In this document: positions 1 through 6,400 of the stretch, piece by piece
Numbering within the stretch: the stretch's first letter is position 1
Layout of the letters: each line of letters begins with the position of its first letter
From: JBNJEM01 sp051745935
GTDB taxonomy: Bacteria > Planctomycetota > Planctomycetia > Pirellulales > Pirellulaceae
NCBI GenBank assembly: GCA_051745935.1
Contig: JBNJEM010000172.1
Location: 1-12,230 of the forward strand
Direction: 5' to 3'
DNA length: 12,230 nucleotides
Translations under genes and position numbers: made by a program
Notes under the pieces: generated by a model
Seen by the model: only the letters and a program-made list of their open reading frames with translations
The model's database searches: none
What the model was told of the DNA's origin: nothing

Positions 1-120
1 TTCCACTGTGATAGACGGGCCTGGAGACCCGTCCTACGCATTCCACTGTGATAGACGGGCCTGGAGACCCGTCCTACGCATTCCACTGTGATAGACGGGC
101 CTGGAGACCCGTCCTACGCA
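1..120. repeat. Three perfect tandem copies of a 40-bp repeat
   Basis: Copies at 1-40, 41-80 and 81-120 are identical. The third is followed at once by unrelated sequence, and the window may begin inside a longer array. Each unit carries an inverted repeat, GACGGG at unit positions 14-19 and CCCGTC at 28-33, around an 8-base loop, so each copy could fold into a small hairpin. There are no spacers between copies, so this is not a CRISPR array. It is an intergenic tandem repeat upstream of the polysaccharide genes; its function is unknown. Confidence 0.95.
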
Positions 121-335
121 TTGTTTTTGCAACGTTGGGGATCACATTATGAAAGTCGGTTTGTCGGCAAAATCCGGGGCGTAAACGTTGGAGCTGGTGA
201 TTAACATGCATGCATTATTCATCGCATCAGTATCGTTCGGGAAATGCCAGCAACTAGCGGCGGTGTTCCCTGGTATTTAGCCGCCTTGTTCGTTCACCGG
301 GGGTTGCCGCTAGACAAGTTACCCGAGGTGCTGAA

Positions 336-1691
336 ATGAAAATCGCGTTGATCGGCAACATGAACAACAACAACTTTTCTCTCATGCGCTACTTCCGCGA
401 TCTCGGAGCGGATGCGCATTTGTTGTTGTACAGAGACGATGGAACTGGCACGCTGAGCCATTTTCGGCCGGAGAGTGATACTTGGGAAATGGAAAAGTGG
501 GCACCATACATTCACCGGACGAAGATCCCTAATTCTACAACGGCCGTCTGGGATTTCCCGCTGTCGTGGTTGCTGGCCGGTAGAGTCATGGTTCGCGCAT
601 GGCTCGGCTTCCAGAATACGTGGCTACCACCAGTTACGCGTCGCCAGATACGGCAGGCGTATGCGGGCTATGACAGACTCATCGCTTCAGGGATAACGCC
701 CGCAACCTTACGACGATCGAATCGACGGCTCGATATTTTCTATCCGTATGCAAGCGGCGTGGAGTTTCTTCGGTCCCCAGTATTTACCGAGCATTACATT
801 GGCAGAGGGAGAGTTTCGAATTGGTTGGGGCGACGAATTGCGTCCCTGCAGGCCCAGGGTATTCAGTCCAGCAGGCATGCACTTACCTTTGGCTGTGGTC
901 ATTCTGGTGAGGTCTTGAAAAGTATTAATGTCACATCGCTACCTCTCGCTGTACCAATGGTATATAACAACGAGAGCTTGCCCGACACTGCGCCCAGCCA
1001 ACCGCTTCGGATAGCGGCGGAAAGAATCGCGGGGTCTCAATTTTCCGTGCTACATCAGGCGCGCTTGATGTGGAAAAAGAGTTGTGGGCGCGCCAAGGGG
1101 CCGTGGCCCGGGGAGAGCAAGAATAACCACTGGGTAATCCGGATGTTCGCCAAGTTGATTATCATGCGTCCCAACCTGAAGCCACTGCTGCTGATGGTTG
1201 AATACGGACCGGACGTTGAGCCATCCAAGCAACTTGCCTGCGAACTTGGAATCGAACAATACATACACTGGCTTCCGAAAATGCCGCGCCGCGAGTTGAT
1301 GTGGTTGCTCTCACGGGTCTCTATCGGCTGCGGCCAGTTCTACGAGCGTCCCAGGATGGTATGGGGCGGCACAGGCTGGGAATCGCTGGCGAGTGGTAAA
1401 CCCTTGCTGCAGGGATTCAATTTTGCACCTGGTGAGTTTGATCGGATCTATGGCTATCCGCCACCGCCTATGTTACCGGTCCGGGAAGAGCAAGACATTT
1501 TGCGCCATCTTCTGAAAATGGCGGATAACCCCGGTAAACGCGTGGAGATCGGCCGCAGCGCAAAAGAGTGGTTTAACCGCTACAACGGCATCGAACTGGC
1601 CACAAAGTGGTTGGATCTGCTGAGGATCCCGCGCGATGGGGAGGATGACCACGAGGTATCAGGAGAACCTTTTGGGGTTAACGCGTTGTGA
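336..1691 (+). CDS. GT4-like glycosyltransferase (surface polysaccharide locus)
   Basis: A 451-residue protein probably transferring a sugar from a nucleotide donor during surface-polysaccharide assembly at the cytoplasmic membrane. The N-terminus (MKIALIGNMNNNNFSLMRY, followed by a Gly-Ala-Asp-Ala-His turn and LLLY) looks like the first beta-alpha-beta of a GT-B Rossmann fold. The C-terminal half has the donor-site arrangement: a YGPD segment near residue 290, LPKMPRRELMWLLS near 315-328, and GGTGWESLASGKPLLQGF near 343-360, where Glu in WESL would contact the sugar nucleotide. No signal peptide is seen. The ATG start is backed by GAGGTG at 325-330, five bases upstream. A possible TTGTTT-18-CATTAT promoter lies at 121-150 but is weak evidence. 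The flippase gene follows after a ~100-bp gap on the same strand. The acceptor and linkage cannot be told. Confidence 0.82.
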   Translation: MKIALIGNMNNNNFSLMRYFRDLGADAHLLLYRDDGTGTLSHFRPESDTWEMEKWAPYIHRTKIPNSTTAVWDFPLSWLLAGRVMVRAWLGFQNTWLPPVTRRQIRQAYAGYDRLIASGITPATLRRSNRRLDIFYPYASGVEFLRSPVFTEHYIGRGRVSNWLGRRIASLQAQGIQSSRHALTFGCGHSGEVLKSINVTSLPLAVPMVYNNESLPDTAPSQPLRIAAERIAGSQFSVLHQARLMWKKSCGRAKGPWPGESKNNHWVIRMFAKLIIMRPNLKPLLLMVEYGPDVEPSKQLACELGIEQYIHWLPKMPRRELMWLLSRVSIGCGQFYERPRMVWGGTGWESLASGKPLLQGFNFAPGEFDRIYGYPPPPMLPVREEQDILRHLLKMADNPGKRVEIGRSAKEWFNRYNGIELATKWLDLLRIPRDGEDDHEVSGEPFGVNAL

Positions 1692-1790
1692 CGAAGTCGC
1701 GTCGTGGGCAGTGGCAGCTTGCTCGTCAACCAGTCTTAATGATTGCAGACTTTTTTAGAAGCATCTTCGCCGACTTTGAACCTGGATCTC

Positions 1791-3317
1791 ATGCCTGATA
1801 ACACGCCAGTCAGCCTCTCCCATCGCGGTCGCCTCGGCTTCCTGCTGAAGGATTCCCTTCTGTACGGGGGTGCGGGCGCCGTCAGCAAAGCCTTTGCGCT
1901 GATCACCTTCCCGCTGCTGGCCCGGCACTTCTCGGTGACGGATTATGGGGTCTTGGACTATTTCCTGGTGCTGTCGACTTTTCTGGCGATTGCGTTCACC
2001 TTCGGGCAGGACTCGGGGGTGGCTCGCTACTTCTACGAGCATGAAGACACCGCCGAGCGTCGGCAGTTGATCTCGCAGTCGCTCTTGTTTCAACTGGCCG
2101 GTCTGGCGCTGCTCTTGCCGTTGCTGTGGTGGAGCGCGGGCTGGGTGACCGGGTTTCTGATCGAGGCGCCGAAATCTGAGCGGCTGTTCAGGATCGTGCT
2201 GCTCAAGTTGCCGTTCCTCCTGCTGATCAGCTTTTCCCGGAATCTGCTCAAGTGGACGTTCGCACGAGCACGCTTCCTGACCATGTCGCTGGGGGCAACG
2301 CTGGTCCATGTGTCTTTGTTGCTCGTGGCGGTGCTCTTGGTCGACGTAGGGATCGAAGGGGTATTACTTGTCAGCTTGTTCACGGACGTTGTGTTCGGTT
2401 TGCTGGGCCTGTTGTTCGTTCGCCAGTGGTTGACGCACCCCCGGGATTTTCACCGCCTGTGCGAGATGTTGCCGTTTGCTATTCCCTACGGTGTGATCTG
2501 CGTGTTGGGCGCGTTTTCCCCCGCCCTGCAGCGTTCGCTGACGGACCATTTGCTGGGAAGCGAGAGTCTGGGCCTGTATGCGATGGGAACCAAAATTGCG
2601 ATGCTGATCGGCTTGGTGGTCACGGCTTTCCAAACCGCCTGGGGGCCATTCTCGTTGTCATTACACAAGCAGGCCGATGCGCCGCATACCTACAACCGTG
2701 TTCTGAAACTCTTTGCGCTTGGCATGTGCATGGTGGTGTTTGGGCTGTCGCTGGTCGCCCGGCCAATAATTCATGTGCTAGCCTCCGACCGCTACGCCGG
2801 CGCCGGGGTGGTGGTCTTTCCACTGGCGATGGGACTGGCGATTCAGGCCACGAGCTGGATCACGGAAATCGGCATCGGCATCGCCAAACGCAGCTATCTG
2901 AAGCTGTACGCCTACGCCCTGAACGTCGCCGCGACGCTGGCCGGGATCTTCCTGTTGGCGTCTGTGTTCGGGTTGTTCGGTGTGGCTCTTGGCGTGGTGA
3001 TTGGTCATACCGTCAAGGCGGTCATTTTGTCGTGGCTGGCGCAGCGAGCGTATCCACTACCCTGGCCCTATGCGCCGGTGGCCGGGGTGCTCGGCCTCAC
3101 GCTGGCCTTTGGCATCGTGGCGGCTTGGCTCGGGGAACATTGGGGCCCGAACGCGAATACCGCCGTTCTGGTGGTAGGATTGCTCACGGTGCTGGTTGTC
3201 GGCTGGAGCGTGCTGCTGAGTGAATCAGAGCGGCGCGGCGCGGCGGCACTCATCAAGATGCGAGTAGCACGTTTCACCGGCAACCTTCGTGAATCGCACC
3301 CACCGACTAACAGATAG
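1791..3317 (+). CDS. Wzx-like oligosaccharide flippase (MOP superfamily)
   Basis: A 508-residue polytopic membrane protein of the polysaccharide-biosynthesis/MATE-like MOP superfamily, which moves lipid-linked glycan units across the cytoplasmic membrane. The opening LLKDSLLYGGAGAVSKAF, then LITFPLLARHFSVTDYGVLDY and the following hydrophobic helix, is the typical first-helix-pair signature of these flippases. About twelve hydrophobic segments alternate with short charged loops along the protein, and its length is normal for the family. The reading frame is open back to a TTG at 1743, which would add 16 residues (QTFLEASSPTLNLDL plus the initiator). I prefer the ATG at 1791 because family members begin close to the LKDSLLYG motif, although its ribosome site is poor. 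It sits directly behind the glycosyltransferase and ahead of the asnB fragment, consistent with one polysaccharide operon. Confidence 0.85.
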   Translation: MPDNTPVSLSHRGRLGFLLKDSLLYGGAGAVSKAFALITFPLLARHFSVTDYGVLDYFLVLSTFLAIAFTFGQDSGVARYFYEHEDTAERRQLISQSLLFQLAGLALLLPLLWWSAGWVTGFLIEAPKSERLFRIVLLKLPFLLLISFSRNLLKWTFARARFLTMSLGATLVHVSLLLVAVLLVDVGIEGVLLVSLFTDVVFGLLGLLFVRQWLTHPRDFHRLCEMLPFAIPYGVICVLGAFSPALQRSLTDHLLGSESLGLYAMGTKIAMLIGLVVTAFQTAWGPFSLSLHKQADAPHTYNRVLKLFALGMCMVVFGLSLVARPIIHVLASDRYAGAGVVVFPLAMGLAIQATSWITEIGIGIAKRSYLKLYAYALNVAATLAGIFLLASVFGLFGVALGVVIGHTVKAVILSWLAQRAYPLPWPYAPVAGVLGLTLAFGIVAAWLGEHWGPNANTAVLVVGLLTVLVVGWSVLLSESERRGAAALIKMRVARFTGNLRESHPPTNR

Positions 3318-3538
3318 TTTCGAGCCACAGCGACCGGGATTTCTTGGGGTCAGAGAATTCGCAAGGTATGGCGTAAGCCTGCGGCGACGTTGATGCGTTC
3401 AGCGCTGCCGGCAATGTTTCATCAAATGCTAAATCAACTCGACACGAGAACTGGTTCCCGCTTCCGGACATCCATTGCCGCCAAGTGTACATCGGCGGTT
3501 CCCACTATTCTCCCCAAGATCATGAAAGCGCAAAGCGA

Positions 3539-3901
3539 ATGTGCGGCATAGCCGGATTGTTCGACCCTTCAGGCTTTGACGAACCCGAGGCCGAAGGAAT
3601 CGCAGTCGAGAGGCGCGATCGGCTGGTGCATCGTGGGCTGGATAATGCCGGTATCTGGCTGGACGGCGTGGCGGGCATCGCTTTAGCCCATCGCCGACTG
3701 TCCATCCTGGATTTATCTCCGGCTGGGCATCAGCCGATGGTGTCGGCCTCCGGGCGCTACGTGCTGGTGTTCAACGGGGAGATTTACAATCATCTTCTCG
3801 GACACGGCACCAGGCCTTCAATGAAAGGCAGGAGGATGACGACATGCCTTTCGTGCAACCGGATGCCGGCGAAAGGCCGATTTCGGGGGCCGCGCGAATG
3901 A
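3539..3901 (+). pseudogene. asnB: Truncated asparagine synthetase, N-terminal amidotransferase part only
   Basis: The frame begins MCGIAGLFD, in which Cys2 is the class-II glutamine amidotransferase nucleophile exposed after Met removal. It continues with VHRGLDNAGIW (HRGxDxxG), ALAHRRLSILDLSPAGHQP and VLVFNGEIYNH, all standard AsnB landmarks in order. Right after FNGEIYNHL (about position 3797) the sequence stops resembling AsnB. The frame runs through ~34 unrelated codons to TGA at 3899-3901. The rest of the glutaminase domain and the whole ATP-dependent synthetase domain (normally about 500 more residues) are missing, so no asparagine synthetase can be made. The ATG has no good ribosome site; a GTG at 3485 is in frame but adds nothing family-like. 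AsnB homologues are common in polysaccharide clusters, where they may amidate sugars, which fits the two genes upstream. The break marks the left edge of the patchwork region. Confidence 0.85.
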
Positions 3902-4005
3902 AGTTGACGGCGAATGCGGCCTCGGGCGCAAGGTCGTCGGAGGCTAGCAGTGTCGGCCTAAATGGATCGTGGAACAGTCCAAACGTCCTTGCTCCTTCTG
4001 CGTAG
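3844..4005 (+). CDS. Possible 53-residue ORF of unknown function with a strong ribosome site
   Basis: The ATG at 3844 is preceded by AGGAGG (3830-3835) with an 8-base gap, one of the best ribosome sites in the window. The product, beginning MPFVQPDAGERPISGAARM, is rich in Ala, Ser, Gly and Asn and reaches TAG at 4003-4005. The left copy of the 31-bp direct repeat is translated inside it (GLNGSWNSPN). I recognise no family. It may be the 5' end of an older gene cut by the rearrangement, or chance. Purine-rich GGAGG strings also arise by chance in G-rich DNA, so confidence is low. Confidence 0.25.
   Translation: MPFVQPDAGERPISGAARMKLTANAASGARSSEASSVGLNGSWNSPNVLAPSA
3955..3985 (+). repeat. 31-bp direct repeat, left copy
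   Basis: It matches 12021-12051 in the same orientation at 30 of 31 positions; the only difference is G at 3964 against T at 12030. The shared core includes GATCGTGGAACAGTCCAAAC. Flanking bases on both sides differ between copies. The pair lies near the two ends of the region separating the broken asnB and aminotransferase genes. Confidence 0.9.
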
Positions 4006-4169
4006 TTTGCCACAACAGCGGTGCCACGGATGGACCCGATAAAAATTGGCTGCTGAGCGGTGGCTGTCTGTTATCTCGTTGTGAACGGGCATGGGTGTGT
4101 CTCCGACCGGTTGTCAAACGGTTCATAGTGGTCAGCGTCGAGGTGCGCTGGCGGTTATTGTCGTTGGCT

Positions 4170-4644
4170 TTAAAGCCATTGCACCAGTTCCTGGAGCAAC
4201 GCCGGATCTTCGCGCTGGAGGCGGGCGGCGATTTGCTGGAGTTGCGACGGGTCGCGGATCAGCTCTTTGATGACGGCGGGGAGTTCGGGGGACGGCTCAC
4301 TGCGAGGCGGGGCTGTCGGTCCGCCCAAGCTCATGCCGAACGGCCTAAGCATCGCCTCCACTTGTTCATGGATGCTGTCGGGACTCGGGACTGTGCCCCT
4401 GGTTTTCCAGGCAGGTTGCATACTTGCCCATGCAAGCTTACAGGTTCGGGTGAGGACGACCGATCGCCGCGGCAATTTTGAGCACTCGCTGAAGAGCGCG
4501 CTCGTAGAGCGACTCGGCGGCCGTGTAGTCCCCTTCGCTTCGCAACAATTCGGCCAGGCTGTTCAGGCGGCTGAGCGTGTCGGGACCCTCCGGTCTCAAC
4601 ATCCGCTCGCTCACGGCGACCGCGTCCTGAATTTCCTGGTGAAA
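4170..4644 (-). pseudogene. Decayed 3' end of a kinesin-light-chain-type TPR gene
   Basis: The first part of this region (4644 down to 4441) encodes a TPR of the NB-ARC/kinesin-light-chain type: PDTLSRLNSLAELLRSEGDY, then AESLYERAL and AIGRPHPNL. An in-frame TAA (4438-4440) follows, where this family usually continues with Gln. Reading on gives ACMGKYATCLENQGHSP, again family-like. The frame is then lost at a tandem duplication of seven bases (CGGGACT at 4379-4385 and 4386-4392 on the + strand). Removing one copy restores HSPDSIHEQVEAML and an open frame to TAA at 4170, whose tail reads ELPAVIKELIRDPSQLQQIA and on to ELVQWL. The gene is thus dead twice over and lacks its 5' part. Its G+C is high (42 of 60 bases at 4201-4260), like the NTPase half of the STAND gene upstream, which suggests it may be that gene's original 3' end. 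Confidence 0.72.
4379..4392. repeat. 7-bp tandem duplication (CGGGACT twice) that breaks the TPR frame
   Basis: Two adjacent identical heptamers at 4379-4385 and 4386-4392. Seven extra bases shift the - strand frame by one. Deleting one copy joins the two TPR-tail frames without a seam. It reads as a recent slippage-type mutation in a non-functional gene. Confidence 0.8.
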
Positions 4645-4699
4645 CGTCAGCCCGCACGACCACATGCAAACCCCATCCGACCATACGAACTCCCCGCCG

Positions 4700-5107
4700 C
4701 TACGGGCCAACGAAGACTGGAACATTCTCGAGCAGGATCTTACAGCGCACACCAGACTGTCTGAGTGCTGCCTCGACACTCTGTTGTAGCGGGGACACCC
4801 ACCTCGTGTGTGGTCCCACGGGATGGTTCTTCGCTAGGTAGCAGCACATACTAAGGAGACTTGCCGCGGTCTCGGCGGTGAATGGCACCTCAGCGATCCC
4901 ATCAAAGTCCTTGGGAATCTGCCGGAGCACTTCTGCCATTCCCGACTTGATGCTTAAGAGCACCTCGCCCAATCCCAACATCGTGTCTTGTTGCCTACCT
5001 AAGACGTCGCAGAGCGCGTAAACACCCTCGCAATGCTCTCTCGTGAGTTCGATTTCAAGGATTTTGCCCGCATCGGTCGGTTCCATCTTCACCTGAAATT
5101 TGTTCAC
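4700..5107 (-). CDS. Unknown 135-residue protein closely linked to the STAND gene
   Basis: I do not recognise the family. I place the start at GTG 5107 because AGGA (5114-5117 on the + strand) sits six bases ahead of it. An in-frame ATG at 5122 would add five residues but has no ribosome site. The GTG lies 23 bases after the STAND stop codon, so the two are very likely co-transcribed. The protein opens NKFQVKMEPTDAGKILEIEL, has a mixed hydrophobic and charged middle compatible with alpha-helices (EVLLSIKSGMAEVLRQI; ETAASLLSMCCYLAKN), and ends LLENVPVFVGP. No signal peptide, membrane segment or catalytic motif is evident. Its base composition is closer to the TPR half of the STAND gene than to its NTPase half, so the two may have arrived together. 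A partner or regulator of the STAND protein is possible but unproven. The 3' end overlaps an open but meaningless frame leading into the TPR remnant. Confidence 0.68.
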   Translation of the reverse strand: MNKFQVKMEPTDAGKILEIELTREHCEGVYALCDVLGRQQDTMLGLGEVLLSIKSGMAEVLRQIPKDFDGIAEVPFTAETAASLLSMCCYLAKNHPVGPHTRWVSPLQQSVEAALRQSGVRCKILLENVPVFVGP

Positions 5108-5130
5108 GGTTTGTCCTTTCATGACATAGG

Positions 5131-6400
5131 TTAGCTTCCGAAACGCTGAAGCAATTCCATCATTCGGTACTTTCTCGCCAGCGCGAAAGAGCCATCAAGA
5201 CTCTGTTGTGCCTCTATTGGGTTGTTGAGGTCGTCGCGTAACAGAGTTCCGCGATTGTAGAGGGTAACAGCCATGCTCGGCTCATCCCTCAAGTTTTTCT
5301 GGATCGACTCAACTTCGGTATACAGCTCCAAGGCCATTTCCGAATCCCCACGCTGCCGACGCTGTCTGAAGACGAGCGCTAGCGTTCCCAAACAACTGGC
5401 CAATTCTTTTGCCAAACTGAGTTTACGGCAAATTGTTTCTTTCTCGCGGAGGATCGCCTCTGCGCGTACTAAAGTCTCGTTGTCCACGTTGCGGAGGAGG
5501 ATGTTAGCCTGCTCTTGTAAACAAGATGCCAGAGCTGGATTATCATCAAGGGCGCGGCTAATCGCCTCCTTTTCGGCAAGAAGTGCGAGCGCGATGTCGT
5601 ACTTGCCGAGTACCCTTAGAGCCACGGCTTGGTTCTGAAGGCTCGCTAATAACGCCGTCTGGTAATTCAACTGTCGCGCGATCAGCTCTTGCTTTTGTAG
5701 TAGGCTGATCGCCTCGAGTGCTCGGTGGCTACCATCTCGTTGAATTAACGAAAGCAGGATCTTGGCCTGGTTGCCGTAGCCGTTCGCAAGGCCGTATTGG
5801 GCGTCAATGTTTTTGTATATCCATTCCTGCAAATGGAGTAGTCGAAGGGCTTTATCCCATTCGCCCTGATGCTCTAATATCATGGCCCGGGAACCGATGG
5901 CGGATGCCTCGCCGTCTTTGTCACCAATCTTTCGGCATGCGTCTTCCGCCTTTTTGTGGAGTTTCGCGGCCTCGGCAAAGCTTCCCACACGGCTTAAGAA
6001 CTCTGCTTGGACCAGCCAGCATCGCGATAATCGGCCGGGATCGCCGAGTTCGGCGCAAATCTCCTCTTCCTGTCTTAGCAACTGAAGTGCTTTCTTGTAT
6101 TCCCCTTTGCAAAACATGATGCGGGCCTGGCCTCCTAAGCTGCATGCAAGTCCGGGTTTGTCTCGCATCCGAGTCGCCAGCCGTTCTGCTTTTCTATAGA
6201 GACTTAGTGCTTCGGCCAATTCCCTGCGATCGAGGTGGATGTTCGCCAAGCCCACGAACGATGCTACGACACCGCGCCAATCTTTGTTGCTGCGAAGGAT
6301 GGGAACGGCCTCTCGAAAGCACTGAATTGCCTCACTGGTGATTCCTTGCACCCGGGCACACTCGGCTCCGTTGATCAGTGCGCGGGCGCGGTTTGCGGTT
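5131..6400 (-). repeat. About ten tandem ~40-residue TPR-type coding repeats
   Basis: Within the STAND protein the C-terminal ~415 residues fall into units of 40-45. Each has the pattern L-A-x-x-L-x-x-Q-A-x-I-L, then G-x-x-x-x-A-L-x-L, then a run such as KEAISRALDD or EEEICAELGD before the next unit. Examples are LACSLGGQARIMFCKGEYKK, ASLQNQAVALRVLGKYDIA and LASCLQEQANILL. Spacing is longer than the 34 of canonical TPR, as in NB-ARC-associated TPR arrays. The units are diverged at DNA level, so this is an old array. Confidence 0.75.

Larger units (their letters stand above)
3797..4169. other. Junction stretch without a recognised gene
   Basis: This 373-base stretch lies between the asnB break and the TPR remnant. 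It contains the end of the runaway asnB frame, a short + strand ORF with a ribosome site (3844-4005), the left copy of the 31-bp direct repeat (3955-3985), and a perfect 12-bp palindrome, GGCTTTAAAGCC, at 4166-4177 that overlaps the stop of the TPR tail. A 243-base - strand frame (3771-4013, GTG start) covers part of it but shows no family motif and runs antisense into asnB. No transposase-like sequence was seen. Confidence 0.6.

Noticed and set aside
1..120. CRISPR array
   Set aside because: The repeats are directly adjacent with no spacers, and there are no cas genes nearby.
1739..1798. 19-codon ORF starting at ATG 1739 and overlapping the flippase start, possible leader peptide
   Set aside because: No ribosome site, no attenuator-like hairpins and no biased residue run; it is within chance expectation.
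2252..3223. + strand frame of 323 codons inside the flippase
   Set aside because: It is a shifted frame of the flippase gene, Arg/Gly-rich, with no membrane segments or motifs.
3771..4013. - strand frame across the asnB break and left repeat
   Set aside because: It is partly antisense to genuine asnB sequence, has a GTG start without a ribosome site, and shows no family motif.
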